A DNA stretch of 64,000 nucleotides from MWBF01 sp040772005 (GCA_040772005.1 JAXGYZ010000005.1:352929-416928), one strand, 5' to 3'. Numbered from the stretch's first letter, positions 52,760 through 62,791 are shown. Numbers and translations: made by a program. The notes: generated from the letters alone by a model not told the origin.

Positions 52760-54529
52760 ATGCAACACGACACCTTCAGTGACACCTGGGTTGCGACCGA
52801 CGCGCTGGGCCGGGAGCTGCCCGGCTTCGAGCAGGTCGGGCCGCCGAAAGCCAACCGCCACGTCGGCATCTTCTACTTCATCTGCAACACCTACGGCGGG
52901 CCGGAGGCCCCGCGCGATGTGACGAAGATGCTGGCGGCGAAACCTGCCGATCCCGGCTTCGTGCCCGGCTTCCCGCATTGGTGGGGCGAACCGGAGCTGG
53001 GCTACTACCGCTCCACCGACCGCTGGGTCATCCGCAAGCACGCGTACATGCTGGCCGACGCGGGCGTGGACACGCTCATCTTCGACGTGACGAACGACCG
53101 GACCTACCCCGAGACGTACACCGCGGTCTGCGATGTCTTCCGGCAGGTGCGCGGGGAGGGGGAGCGGACGCCGGACGTCTGTTTCCTTGCCAGCGAGCGT
53201 TCCATCGAGTTGCTCTGGGAGGAGTTCTACAAGCCGGGCCGGTATGCGGACCTGTGGTTCCGCTGGCAGGGCAAGCCGCTGCTGCTGTTCGGCCAGCACG
53301 ACAAGCGCGGCTACATGGCGAACATCGAGCTGCCGAAGCGCATCCACGAGTTCTTCACCGTTCGCCGCTCCTGGGCGTGGGACAGCCTGCCGTGGTGGGG
53401 CGACGAGGGCCGGCACCGCTGGCCGTGGGTCGCACACTATCCGCAGACCCCCGGCTGGGACCGGCCCGGCGTCGCAGAGCAGGTGGCCGTCGCGGTCGGC
53501 CAGCACCCCCTGTCGGGCATCGGGCGCAGTTACCATAACGGCGAGCAGCCGCCGGTGAACGAGTACGACGTGACGCCCTACACCCATCTGGGCCTGCACT
53601 TCGAGGAACAGTGGCAGCACGCGCTCGATGTGGACCCGGAGTTCGTTTTCGTGACCGGCTGGAACGAATGGTTGGCCGGCGCGGCGGTCTGCGACGACCC
53701 GGGCCAGGAGGCGCTGCAGGGGCTCTGGGACTTCTTCCCCGGCGCGCGGCTGGGCAAGGCCACGCGGCCCCTCAAGCTGGGCGAGCTGTACTTCATCGAC
53801 CAGTACAACCAGGAGTTCAGTCGCGACGCCGAGCCGGCCCGGGGGCTGCACACCGACAACTACTACTACCAGCTGGCCGCCAACATCCGCCGGTACAAGG
53901 GCGTGCGCCCGCCGGAGCCGGCCTCTCCACCGGTCACCATTGACCTGGCGGGCAGCTTCGGCCAGTGGGCAGACGTGTCGCCGGAGTATCGCGACCATCT
54001 TTACGACACCGAGCATCGCAACGAGCCGGGCTGGGGCAGCGCGGGGCCGTACGTCAACCGCAGCGGGCGGAACGAGTTCGTGACGCTCAAGGTCGCGCGC
54101 AACGACGCCCAAATCTACTTCTACGCGGCGACGCGCGGTCCCATCTCGCCCGCGGGCAACGCAGACTGGATGATGCTGTTCATTAACGCGGACGGCCGCA
54201 AGGACACCGGCTGGGAGGGCTACGACTACGCGGTCAACATGCCCACGCTGGACGGCAGCCGGACGACCGTCAAGCGCAACACGGGCGGCTGGGCCTGGGA
54301 GACGGTGGGCGAGGCGCGCTACCGCGTCGAGGGCCGCGAAATCATGCTCGCGGTGCCGCGGGCGTTGCTCGGCATGGCGGATGGGGCGCTCGCGTTCGAC
54401 TTTCACTGGATGGACAACGTGCCGCTGCCCGTGCGCCGCGAGCAGACGGCGAATGACGTGCCCGGCTTCTTCGTGGACGGCGACCATGCACCTGCGCGGC
54501 GCTTCGATTACCGCTATTGTGAGGGTTGA
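52760..54529 (+). CDS. GH99/WbsX-like glycoside hydrolase with C-terminal CBM9-like domain
   Basis: A 589-aa protein without a signal peptide. The N-terminal 400 residues resemble GH71/GH99-like TIM barrels: VGIFYFICNTYGGPE, PHWWGEPELGYYRSTDRWVI, KHAYMLADAGVDTLIFDVTN, KPLLLFGQHDKRGYM, VTGWNEWLAGAAV. GWNEW is the hallmark of WbsX/GH99-type proteins, and GH99 members are endo-alpha-mannosidases. The C-terminal part (about 455-585) has a CBM9-like sandwich (FVTLKVARNDAQIYFYAATR, DWMMLFINADGRKDTGW, YDYAVN). ATG at 52760 follows AGGAA. It acts with the next four genes, which are closely spaced. Confidence 0.75.
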   Translation: MQHDTFSDTWVATDALGRELPGFEQVGPPKANRHVGIFYFICNTYGGPEAPRDVTKMLAAKPADPGFVPGFPHWWGEPELGYYRSTDRWVIRKHAYMLADAGVDTLIFDVTNDRTYPETYTAVCDVFRQVRGEGERTPDVCFLASERSIELLWEEFYKPGRYADLWFRWQGKPLLLFGQHDKRGYMANIELPKRIHEFFTVRRSWAWDSLPWWGDEGRHRWPWVAHYPQTPGWDRPGVAEQVAVAVGQHPLSGIGRSYHNGEQPPVNEYDVTPYTHLGLHFEEQWQHALDVDPEFVFVTGWNEWLAGAAVCDDPGQEALQGLWDFFPGARLGKATRPLKLGELYFIDQYNQEFSRDAEPARGLHTDNYYYQLAANIRRYKGVRPPEPASPPVTIDLAGSFGQWADVSPEYRDHLYDTEHRNEPGWGSAGPYVNRSGRNEFVTLKVARNDAQIYFYAATRGPISPAGNADWMMLFINADGRKDTGWEGYDYAVNMPTLDGSRTTVKRNTGGWAWETVGEARYRVEGREIMLAVPRALLGMADGALAFDFHWMDNVPLPVRREQTANDVPGFFVDGDHAPARRFDYRYCEG

Positions 54530-54531
54530 CC

Positions 54532-55770
54532 ATGACGAATCGCTTGTCCGACGACCCACAACTGGCCGAACTGCGTCGCCAGCTTCAGGCCGAGCAGGAC
54601 CTGATGCAGCGCGGCGTCTTCACCGACGCGGACACGGGCCGCCCCTACTTCACGGGCTATGCGTACCGGACGCTGTACGACTGGGACCAGTATTTCGAGA
54701 GCATCGTGCAGGTGTACATGGGCTGGCCCGCGGACTACATCCGCAACGGCGTCACCATCTTCCTCGACCACCAGCGCGAGTCGGGCCTGATCTCCCGCTC
54801 CGTGCCCTCGAACGAGTACCACGATCCGGAGCACGTCAAGCCGTTCCTCGCGCAGATGGCGCTGCTCGTCATCGACAACTATGGCGAGGCTGACTGGATC
54901 CTGAACGATCACTATTTCGGCCGGCTGCGGCGCTACCTCGATTACTGGTTGGAGGACATGGACGGCAACGGCAACGGGCTGAGCGAGTGGATGAGCAGTC
55001 CGCACACCGGCATGGATAACCAGCACGAGCGCGCGGGCTTCTGGCGCGACCGCCTGTCCGAGGGCGTGGACCTCAACTGCTACCTCGTCCGCGAGTGCCG
55101 TGCGTTTGCGCGGCTGGCAGACCTGCACGGCCGGGCGAGCCTCGCGGAGATGTATCGCGGCCATGCCGCCGCGCTGACCGAGCGCATCCGCACGGTCATG
55201 TGGGACGAGCAGGACGGCTTCTTCTACGACGGCAACGCGCGGGCCGGCGAGCAGCCCTTCAGCCGCCATGCGGGCTGGGCCTCCGCCATGAACAATCACC
55301 AGGGGGCGGATGTCCGCATCCGCGTCAAGACCGTGGCCGGGTTTGCGCCGCTGTGGGCGCGCGTCGCAACGCCGGAGCAGGCGCGGCGGCTCGTCTATGA
55401 CCACCTGCTCAACGCAGCAGAGTTCTGGTCGGCCTATCCGGTCCCCGCGATGGCGCGCAGCGAGCGGTGGTACAGCCGGGACTACCACCCCGCAGACCTG
55501 GGCTGCGATTGGCGCGCCAAGACCTGGATCCCCACCAACTACATGCTCTACCACGGCCTGCGCTGGTACGGCTATCGCGAACTGGCCTCGGTGCTCGCCC
55601 ACCGGACGGTCAACCTGGTGCGCCGCGCGGGCAACTGCGAGTATTACGACGCGGAGACCGGCGGCGGCTGCGGGCTGGATCCCTTCTGGGGCTGGAGCCT
55701 GGCCGCGCACTTCCTCCCTTACGAAGAGAACGCGACGACCGACATCACCGAAATCCAAGATGCAGAGTGA
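54532..55770 (+). CDS. GH37/GH63-like alpha-glucosidase or trehalase family protein
   Basis: A 412-aa protein with the alpha/alpha toroid of the trehalase/mannosyl-oligosaccharide glucosidase group: GRPYFTGYAYRTLYDWDQYF, LWDQ-like start; DGNGNGLSEWMSSPHTGMDN (acidic catalytic region), GVDLNCYLVRECRAFARLAD, MWDEQDGFFYDGNAR, WIPTNYMLYHGLRWYGY and CGLDPFWGWSLAAHFLPYEE. Family members cleave alpha-glucose from trehalose or N-glycan precursors. No signal peptide. It begins two bases after the GH99-like stop and ends three before the GH95-like start, a tight operon. Confidence 0.8.
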   Translation: MTNRLSDDPQLAELRRQLQAEQDLMQRGVFTDADTGRPYFTGYAYRTLYDWDQYFESIVQVYMGWPADYIRNGVTIFLDHQRESGLISRSVPSNEYHDPEHVKPFLAQMALLVIDNYGEADWILNDHYFGRLRRYLDYWLEDMDGNGNGLSEWMSSPHTGMDNQHERAGFWRDRLSEGVDLNCYLVRECRAFARLADLHGRASLAEMYRGHAAALTERIRTVMWDEQDGFFYDGNARAGEQPFSRHAGWASAMNNHQGADVRIRVKTVAGFAPLWARVATPEQARRLVYDHLLNAAEFWSAYPVPAMARSERWYSRDYHPADLGCDWRAKTWIPTNYMLYHGLRWYGYRELASVLAHRTVNLVRRAGNCEYYDAETGGGCGLDPFWGWSLAAHFLPYEENATTDITEIQDAE

Positions 55771-55773
55771 GAG

Positions 55774-58311
55774 ATGACAACTAACCCAACAATCCCGGAT
55801 TTCGATCCCTTCGACCGCGCGGGCCGGCACCCCATCGCCCTGGACCGGCCCACGCGCAACTTCTTCGACGGCGCGCTGCTGGGCAACGGCGGCCTGGGCG
55901 TGGTCGTGACCACCCGGCCCGACGCCATCGCGTTTCACTTCGGCCATAACAGCGTGTGGGATATCCGCGTGGCCGAGGACCACAAGGATGAAGTCGGCAC
56001 CTTCGAGGAAGTTATGGCGAAGGTCAAGGCCATCCCCGCGGACCTGCCGCGGCTCGAGATGGACGCGTGGTTCAACGACTACTATCTCAAGATGCAGGCG
56101 AACTACCGCAAGCCCTACCCGCGGCCCTTCCCGTGCGGCACGTTCGTGATCGGGTTCGACCGCCGCCACGTCCAGGTGCTCGGTCATTCCCTGTTCATCG
56201 ACACCGGCCTCTGCGAGGTGAGCTTGCTGGCGGACGGGATGCCGTGTACGCTTCAGGTCTTCACCGACATGCAGGCCGATCGGCTGTGGCTGCGCCTGAT
56301 GGACGTGGACGGCGAGCCGATGGAGAATCCGTTCAACCGCGTGCGGCTCATCCCCGACCCGGAGACCTTCAGCAACCGCTTCCTCACCAATCCGACCGAA
56401 GCGCGGATCCCCGATCCTACGCCTATCGAGAGGCTGGGCGAAGGTGGGCCGGGTAACGGCACGCTTGCCTTCCGCCAGGTGCTGCCGTTCCAGGTGCCGG
56501 AGCAGTACGACCCCGCGACCGGCCATCCGAAGGATCGCGCGTTCTGCCTCAGCCTGTCGGTCAACCAGCCGCTCGAACACCGGGTGCGCGAGAACACCGT
56601 CTCCGCGGTGCCCCAGCCGATGGACGCGCTGGAACGTGCGATGGTCTCGCCGGAGCATCCTGAGCGGATGGGCGCCGCGCAGCGGCGCACGCAGTCGAAG
56701 GAAGCGACGGGATTCGTCGCGTGCGTCCAGCTTGACCACGGGCTGGCATCCGAGGTGGCCGGCCCCGTAGACCTGCCCGCTGCGGACATGGCGGGTTACG
56801 ACGCGGCGCGGGAGGCCGCAGACGCGTCGTGGGAGGCCTACTGGCGGCGCTCCGGCGTCAAGCTGAGCGACCCCGAACTCGAACGGGCATGGTATCGCAA
56901 TCTCTACTTCCTCAACTGCGCGGTCCGCGAGGGCGTCACCTGCCCCGGCCTGTTCGCCAACTGGAGCTACAAGAACATCGGCACGGCCTGGCACGGCGAC
57001 TATCACATGAACTACAACACGCAGCAGCCGTTCTGGGTCACGTTCTCCTCGAACCACGTGGACAAGCACTTGCCCTACGTAGACATGGTGGACTTCCTCC
57101 GGCCCATCAGCCGCCAGTGGGCGCGCGACTACTACGGGCTGCGCGGCGCATACTATCCGCACTCGGCCTACCCGGTCGACATGACCATGTTCCCTTATCC
57201 CGTGCCGGGCTGGGGCTGGGAGGTCTGCGAGACACCGTGGAGCGTGCAGAGCCTCTGGTGGCACTATCTCTACACGCAGGATCGGGCGTTCCTGGCCGAG
57301 CGGGTGTTCGAGCCGATCCGGGAGAGCGTGCTGTTCCTGGTGGACTACATGACCCGGCCCGACGCGCACGGGGAACGCTGGGGCGACGACCGCTACCACG
57401 TCTTCCCGACCGTCCCGCCGGAGCTATACGGCCTCATGCCCGGCTTCCGGTTCAACCACGACTGCATCGCGGACCTGACGTTGATCCGCTTCGTCTTCAA
57501 CGCGTATCTCCAGGCGTGCGACATCCTGGGCCGGGCGGACACGGAGGCGGAGACGATGGCCGCGGTGCGCGACATCCTGGCGAAGTTCCCCGAGTATCCC
57601 ACCGCGGAGTCGCAGCGCGGTACGGTGTGGGTGTCCGTGCCGGGCGAGCATCCGGAGATTGTCTACAACTGCGCGACGAGCACCATGCCCATCTTCCCCG
57701 GCGAGGAAGTGGGCTTGGGCTCGCCGGCAGAGCAGTACGAGCTGGCCGCGACGACCTATCGCAACCAGAGCAACGAGGGCGGCAACGACCTGGTGTTCCT
57801 CAACGTGCAGGGCGCGCGGCTCGGCCTGCTGGACCTTGACCGCTTCCGCCGCCAACTGCGCTACTGCCTGCTGCCCAACGGCACGCACTCTGACGTGGCA
57901 ATGCAGGCGCTGGGCCGCTACTCGGATACGACCCCCTTCGACTTCATGGTGGACATGGGCATCTGGCTAGAGAACTTTGCGGTCCCGTTCGTCATCAACG
58001 AGTGCCTCATGCAGAGCTACGACGGTACGTTGCGCCTGTTCCCCAACTGGCCGCTGGACGAGCGGGCGGAGTTCCACACGCTGCGCGCGGTGGGCGCGTT
58101 CCTGGTCAGCGCGGCCTGCGCGGACGGGCAGGTGCAGTGGGCCCGCATCACGAGCGAGGCCGGCGCACCGCTCCGGCTGATCCTCCCGTGGGCGGGCGGC
58201 GCTGAGGTCGCCCGCGGGAACGGCTCTCGCAGTCACATCCCCGGGCCGCTGTTGGAGATCGATACGGCCGCGGGCGAGACGATTGAATTGCGCTCACACG
58301 AGCGTTCGTAG
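55774..58311 (+). CDS. GH95-like glycoside hydrolase (alpha-L-fucosidase-like) with in-frame repeat insert
   Basis: An 845-aa cytoplasmic protein. An N-terminal beta-sandwich (NFFDGALLGNGGLGVVVTTR, AFHFGHNSVWD) precedes an alpha/alpha barrel, as in GH95 and related clans. The segment GTAWHGDYHMNYNTQQPFW matches the GH95 catalytic region (ININTEMNYW), with Gln where GH95 has Glu. Other barrel motifs: GWGWEVCETPWSVQSLWWHY, GTHSDVAMQALGRY. Substrate could be a fucoside or galactoside. Residues about 294-310 (EHPERMGAAQRRTQSKE) come from a dispersed palindromic element and keep the frame. The stop TAG lies at the edge of another repeat (58306-58361). Confidence 0.72.
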   Translation: MTTNPTIPDFDPFDRAGRHPIALDRPTRNFFDGALLGNGGLGVVVTTRPDAIAFHFGHNSVWDIRVAEDHKDEVGTFEEVMAKVKAIPADLPRLEMDAWFNDYYLKMQANYRKPYPRPFPCGTFVIGFDRRHVQVLGHSLFIDTGLCEVSLLADGMPCTLQVFTDMQADRLWLRLMDVDGEPMENPFNRVRLIPDPETFSNRFLTNPTEARIPDPTPIERLGEGGPGNGTLAFRQVLPFQVPEQYDPATGHPKDRAFCLSLSVNQPLEHRVRENTVSAVPQPMDALERAMVSPEHPERMGAAQRRTQSKEATGFVACVQLDHGLASEVAGPVDLPAADMAGYDAAREAADASWEAYWRRSGVKLSDPELERAWYRNLYFLNCAVREGVTCPGLFANWSYKNIGTAWHGDYHMNYNTQQPFWVTFSSNHVDKHLPYVDMVDFLRPISRQWARDYYGLRGAYYPHSAYPVDMTMFPYPVPGWGWEVCETPWSVQSLWWHYLYTQDRAFLAERVFEPIRESVLFLVDYMTRPDAHGERWGDDRYHVFPTVPPELYGLMPGFRFNHDCIADLTLIRFVFNAYLQACDILGRADTEAETMAAVRDILAKFPEYPTAESQRGTVWVSVPGEHPEIVYNCATSTMPIFPGEEVGLGSPAEQYELAATTYRNQSNEGGNDLVFLNVQGARLGLLDLDRFRRQLRYCLLPNGTHSDVAMQALGRYSDTTPFDFMVDMGIWLENFAVPFVINECLMQSYDGTLRLFPNWPLDERAEFHTLRAVGAFLVSAACADGQVQWARITSEAGAPLRLILPWAGGAEVARGNGSRSHIPGPLLEIDTAAGETIELRSHERS
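56655..56703. repeat. CCTGAGCGG...GCAGTCGAAGG element inside a coding region
   Basis: GCATCCTGAGCGGATGGGCG ... GCGCACGCAGTCGAAGGA lies within the GH95-like gene with a central GCCGCGC-A-GCGGC hairpin. It matches the left halves of the composite elements at 12554 and 49292. Confidence 0.8.
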
Positions 58312-58361
58312 TGGGCGCTTGAGCGCCCCGGCACGCGATGGCGCTAAAGCGCCTACTACGA
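58306..58361. repeat. GTAGTGGGCGCTTGAGCGCC palindromic repeat carrying a stop codon
   Basis: TCGTAGT and ACTACGA are outer arms; GGGCGCTTGAGCGCCC and GGCGCTAAAGCGCC inner palindromes. The TAG of the GH95-like gene is in GTAG. Same family as 29285-29340. Confidence 0.75.
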
Positions 58362-58399
58362 GCTTTCGGCGTTCTGACACAGATGAAAGGTGACACCCT

Positions 58400-59620
58400 A
58401 TGACCTGGGACTATCCCTACCCGACCAACCCGACTCTGAAGGGGCTGCAGGTCCACATGGTGGACGATGCGCTGAAGCTCGGCGTGGGCCACGCGGCGCT
58501 CAACCTCAACCAGGGCACCATCATGCGCCCGGCGGCCTCCGACCGCACGATCACCTATGTCTCCGGCGGCCGCGAGTTTTACTTCGACGCCGAGTACATG
58601 GCGCGCTACGACCGCCGCGTCAAGGAGCTGTCGGACCACGGCATCGTCGTGACGCTGATCCTGCTCAACAGCCCGAAGTGGGATGGCGTCGAGGTCTTCC
58701 CGGAGTTGCGCGCCGTGCTGCTGCACCCGGCGTATGACCCGGAGGGCCTCATCAGCGCGTTCAACGTCGTCACGGAGGACGGCCTGGCCCACTACCGCGC
58801 GTTCGTGGAGTTCGTCGCGGAACGCTACACCCGGCCCGACCAGCAGTACGGCCGCGCGTGCGGCTACATCATCGCGAACGAGGTCAACAGCGCGTGGGTC
58901 TGGGCCAACGCGGGTGAGATGCCGGTCGAGCAGTACGTGGGCGAGTATGCTATCGCGCTGCGCACCGCGTTCGGCGCGGCGCGTTCGAAGTATGCGCAGG
59001 CGCGCGTCTACGTCTCGCTCGACCATTTGTGGACCATCTCGCACCTGAACAACCCGCTGCGCACGTATCGGGGCCGCGATGTGGTCGAACTGCTCAATAC
59101 GGCCTGCACGTCCGACTGCAACTTCGACTGGTCGGTCGCCTATCATCCCTATCCGGAGGACCTGAATCACCCGGACTTCTGGCATGACAAGACCGCGCTC
59201 GATTCGTTCGACACCCCGCGCATCACCTTCAAGAACCTGCACATCCTGACGCAGTACTTCGCGCAGCCGCACCTGCTCTATGAGGGCCGGCTGCGCCACA
59301 TCATCCTGTCGGAGCAGGGCTTTAACTCGGACGGCACGGAGCAGGGCGAATGCCTCCAGGCCGCGGCGTACGCGTACGCCTACTGGAAGGTCGAGCAGAC
59401 GCCGGGCATCGAGTCGTTCATCCTCCACGCGCACGTGGACAACCGCGACGAGTTCGGCCTGAACCTGGGCATCTGGCGCCGCGACCCGACGAGCGACCTG
59501 CCCAGCAAGCCGGGCAGCCCGAAGCCCATCTACGACGTCTTCCGCGACATCGACGGCCCGCGCCGCGCAGAAGTGCTGGCCTGGGCGAAGTCGGTCGTGG
59601 GGCAAGAGAATTGGAAGTAA
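58400..59620 (+). CDS. DUF5722-like TIM-barrel glycoside hydrolase
   Basis: A 406-aa protein with clan-A glycosidase features: KGLQVHMVDDALKLGVGHAA, ALNLNQGTIM, acid/base in IIANEVNSAWVWANAG (Asn-Glu), WSVAYHPYPEDLNHPDFWHD, and the likely nucleophile in HIILSEQGFNSDGTEQGE. The general form matches DUF5722 proteins, which are thought to be glycosidases of unknown specificity. No signal peptide. AGGTGA lies upstream of ATG 58400. Confidence 0.75.
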   Translation: MTWDYPYPTNPTLKGLQVHMVDDALKLGVGHAALNLNQGTIMRPAASDRTITYVSGGREFYFDAEYMARYDRRVKELSDHGIVVTLILLNSPKWDGVEVFPELRAVLLHPAYDPEGLISAFNVVTEDGLAHYRAFVEFVAERYTRPDQQYGRACGYIIANEVNSAWVWANAGEMPVEQYVGEYAIALRTAFGAARSKYAQARVYVSLDHLWTISHLNNPLRTYRGRDVVELLNTACTSDCNFDWSVAYHPYPEDLNHPDFWHDKTALDSFDTPRITFKNLHILTQYFAQPHLLYEGRLRHIILSEQGFNSDGTEQGECLQAAAYAYAYWKVEQTPGIESFILHAHVDNRDEFGLNLGIWRRDPTSDLPSKPGSPKPIYDVFRDIDGPRRAEVLAWAKSVVGQENWK

Positions 59621-59624
59621 CGTG

Positions 59625-59698
59625 CCTCACCCCCTCCAACTCCCCCTCTCCTGAAGCGCAGCAGTTCGCGCTTCAGGAGAGGGGGCCGGGAGGTGAGG
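59625..59698. repeat. CCTCACC...CCCCCTCTCCTGAAGCGC palindromic repeat
   Basis: Arms CCCCCTCTCCTGAAGCGC (59642-59659) and GCGCTTCAGGAGAGGGGG (59668-59685) are exact complements; CCTCACC/GGTGAGG extend the pairing. It lies between the DUF5722-like stop and the next ribosome site and may act as a terminator or attenuator. Confidence 0.75.
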
Positions 59699-59716
59699 TA
59701 TATTCGAGGAGACGAC

Positions 59717-62700
59717 ATGACCGCATCAACCCTGCCGCAACTAACCCAACTGGCGCGGATGGACTGGCCCTGGAAGAGCGAAGACCCGTCCATCCACATC
59801 ATCCTGATCTCCGACGAGCAGTTCGTCAACCTGGCAAACCACCCCGACGAGGCGGTGGAGAAGATGTACCCGTGGGCGGACGACAAGGTCAGCCTGCACG
59901 ATTATTGCCGCGAGGCCGCGGCGCGCGGCGCGTCCACGCTCCGGCTGGCCTACGATTACTTCTTCGGCGGCAGCGAGCGCAGCCTCTATCCCGACACCGA
60001 CGCATTCCAGGACGCGCTCAAGAAGGTCCACGACGTTGCCGCGCAGTACGGCATCGGGCTGGAGCCGAGCGTGCTGTCGCCGCTGGAGTTGGGCGCGGGC
60101 TACCATGCCAAGACCGGCGAGAGCGCTCGCTGGCTGCACTACCGCGAGGGACTGCGCGACCCGCAGACGGGCGCATATACCGTGATGCTATGGCAGCAGA
60201 CCGAGTGGTGCAACAACAAGGGGCCGCTCCCCGTCACTCTCACCGGCATCCGCGCGTTCGCGTTCCACGAGGAGCGCATCCCCGGCACGCCCTTCTTCGC
60301 GGTGGACCCGCAGGGCATCGTGGAGCTGCCTGCGCCGGCCGTCGAGGAGCTGCCGGGTGCAGCCATCCATAACACGGCCCATTACAGCGCGGTGCGCGTC
60401 CGCATCTCGGGGACGGGCGGGCCGGTGACGACTGCGCCGACGGGACTCAGCCGGTCGTCCGCGGGCACGGTCAGGGAGGCCGCGGCAGGCGAGGCGACGG
60501 GCGGCGCGCAGCCGCTGGACCGCGTGCTGGTCGTCCTGCAGTATCAGACGGTCGAGATGGACTACTTCAGCCCCTCCGCGGTGCAGTTCCTCGATGACTT
60601 GGTGCAGCAGTATCACGACCGCGGCATCCGGCTGACCGGCATCTACGCGGACGAGACGCACATCCAGCAGGACTGGTCGTACCATGACCACATGGATGCA
60701 GGCCAGTTTGTGGTGCGCTATGTCTCCGAGGGGTTCGAGCGCGCGTTCGCCGCGCGATTCGGCGCAGAGTATGCCGACTTCGCCCCATACATGCTCTACT
60801 TTGCGGCGCACCAGCACGACTTCCTCAACAACCACGGTCCCAAGTTGCCTTCTCAGCATGTGTTCGGTCCCACTGCGGACGATATCGCGCGCACGATGCT
60901 CTTCCGCCGCAACTACTACCAGTTCCTCGAACACAGCGTCGTGCAGTTGATGGTCGATGCGCGCAACAAGATGGAGCAGCTCAACGGCTGTTCGCTGGAC
61001 ATTTACTACCATTCGACGTGGGCCGAGTCGCCCACCTGCGACGCATGGTCGATCGGCGGGGTGCACCGGAGTTGGGCCAATGAGGAGCACCGGCGCAAGT
61101 ACGAGTATACGCCCGACTTCATCTGGTCGAACACAGTCCACCAGGCCGCGGCTGCGTGCGCGGACCAGTTTGCGTGGAACGAGTATCTGACGGGCGGCAA
61201 TGATGACACGCCCGAAGGGGGCTACGCGGACCGCAACTACTACGGCCGCGTGCTGGCCTGCTCGCTCGCCAGCCTCAACCGGCGGCCGCTCGCCAGCGCA
61301 GGCATGTGGGGGATGCCCGGTCCGGTCTCGGAGCGCATGTTCGCGGTCAGCCAGGTATACGGCGCGCTCGGCCATCCGGCGTTCCGCTCGGTCGAGGATT
61401 ACGCGCCGCGGCAGGTCGAGGTGTTGTTCGTCTATCCGGATGCGCTGGTCGCGGTGGATGAGCGCTTCGGGAGTTGGATGGTGCAGTACGGATATGCCAA
61501 CCTGATCTCCGCGCAGAAGCTGGCGCAGTACGGCCGGGTGGCGGAGGACGGCGTGCTCGATGTGAAGGGCTGGCGCTACGGTACAGTGGCGCTGCTCTAC
61601 GAGCCGTTTCCCAGCCCGGAATTGCTTGATCTGCTGGCCGGGTTCGTGCAGCGGGGCGGCCGGGTCATCTGGACGAGCGTGCCGCCGTTGCTCGACGCGA
61701 CGGGCGATGCCCAGGCGCGGCAGCGCGTGGCCGACCTGTGCGGCGTGCGCTTCGAGCCCGCGGTGGACCCCATCAGCCTGGCGCTCGCCGCGGAGCAGGG
61801 GCGGGCCGACTTGCCGGCGGCGGACCCGCTGGGCCTGCCGGTCCCGGGCCGCACGGTGCAGTTCGCGGGCAGCCTGGCCGACGTTGCGGCCATGCCGATC
61901 CTGACCGACTTCCCGGTGGATCGTGTCTTCCCGGTCACGCCGCTGGGCGACACGGAGCCCGTTGCCGTGCTGCGCACCGGCGGCGCGGCACGGCCGCTCG
62001 TCATCGGCACGCGGCGCCAGTACGCGGGCGGCGGGCAGGCGGTCTACCTGGGCTTCCGCCCGCGCGATGACCAGGCCGCGTCCACCGGCGCGGAAGTGCG
62101 CACCTGGTTCGAGATCCTGCACGCGCTCGGCGCGTATGCCGGCGCAGACAACCCGTCCGTCATCTCCCGCACGACCGACTACCTGGCGTGTGCGTTCCCG
62201 AACGGGGCGCTGGGCCTCTGCCCGCATTACCGGACGCACGAGGAAAGCTGGCCGGGCGGTTTCTTCCGCGACGAGCAGGTGGACGAACAGGTCATGCGCG
62301 TCAATCCGGTGCCCGACGACACGATCGATCTGGCCGACTTCGGTGTGGCCGGGCAGCGGATCACCTACCGCGGGCGGCACGCGCTCGTCTGGCGGCTGAA
62401 CGAGGCCGGCGAGCTGGTCGGCTTCTCCGGCATCGACAGCGCGGGCATCACGGTTAACGGGCGGACGTTCTCCTGGTCGGATGCGCCGGTCAGCGTGGCG
62501 TGGCATCCGCTCTTGCCGGAGTTCGAGACGGCCGCATACCGGCCCCTCTATCGCGTCTGGTGCGGCAGCGAGGGCACGCTGCGCATCCCGCTCAACCTGC
62601 AGGCCCGGCATGTGGAAGTGTGGCGCGGCGCATATGAGGCGGGCAACACGCGTCGCCGGCGGCGGGAGGGCCAGGGCCGCGCCGGCTACGGAGAGCGGCA

Positions 62701-62791
62701 GATCCCCTTCGCGGTCGAGGACGGCGCGCTGGTCGTGGACTACAGCGAGGACCTCGTGGGCCACTGGCTGTACGTGGTCGAGCCGAAGTAG
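59717..62791 (+). CDS. large beta-galactosidase/GH42-like protein
   Basis: A 1024-aa protein without a signal peptide. A TIM-barrel-like N-terminal half contains MRLAYDYFFGGSE-type start (STLRLAYDYFFGGSE), IRLTGIYADETHIQQDWSYH (possible catalytic Glu/Asp), CSLDIYYHSTWAESPTCDAW and DQFAWNEYLTGGN. A trimerisation-like flavodoxin-fold region follows (EVLFVYPDALVAVDERF, FVQRGGRVIWTSVPPL, VYLGFRPRDDQAASTG), as in GH42 beta-galactosidases, then a C-terminal beta domain. Exact family not recognised. GAGGAGA precedes ATG 59717. It resembles the broken protein at 41079 in layout. Confidence 0.65.
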   Translation: MTASTLPQLTQLARMDWPWKSEDPSIHIILISDEQFVNLANHPDEAVEKMYPWADDKVSLHDYCREAAARGASTLRLAYDYFFGGSERSLYPDTDAFQDALKKVHDVAAQYGIGLEPSVLSPLELGAGYHAKTGESARWLHYREGLRDPQTGAYTVMLWQQTEWCNNKGPLPVTLTGIRAFAFHEERIPGTPFFAVDPQGIVELPAPAVEELPGAAIHNTAHYSAVRVRISGTGGPVTTAPTGLSRSSAGTVREAAAGEATGGAQPLDRVLVVLQYQTVEMDYFSPSAVQFLDDLVQQYHDRGIRLTGIYADETHIQQDWSYHDHMDAGQFVVRYVSEGFERAFAARFGAEYADFAPYMLYFAAHQHDFLNNHGPKLPSQHVFGPTADDIARTMLFRRNYYQFLEHSVVQLMVDARNKMEQLNGCSLDIYYHSTWAESPTCDAWSIGGVHRSWANEEHRRKYEYTPDFIWSNTVHQAAAACADQFAWNEYLTGGNDDTPEGGYADRNYYGRVLACSLASLNRRPLASAGMWGMPGPVSERMFAVSQVYGALGHPAFRSVEDYAPRQVEVLFVYPDALVAVDERFGSWMVQYGYANLISAQKLAQYGRVAEDGVLDVKGWRYGTVALLYEPFPSPELLDLLAGFVQRGGRVIWTSVPPLLDATGDAQARQRVADLCGVRFEPAVDPISLALAAEQGRADLPAADPLGLPVPGRTVQFAGSLADVAAMPILTDFPVDRVFPVTPLGDTEPVAVLRTGGAARPLVIGTRRQYAGGGQAVYLGFRPRDDQAASTGAEVRTWFEILHALGAYAGADNPSVISRTTDYLACAFPNGALGLCPHYRTHEESWPGGFFRDEQVDEQVMRVNPVPDDTIDLADFGVAGQRITYRGRHALVWRLNEAGELVGFSGIDSAGITVNGRTFSWSDAPVSVAWHPLLPEFETAAYRPLYRVWCGSEGTLRIPLNLQARHVEVWRGAYEAGNTRRRRREGQGRAGYGERQIPFAVEDGALVVDYSEDLVGHWLYVVEPK

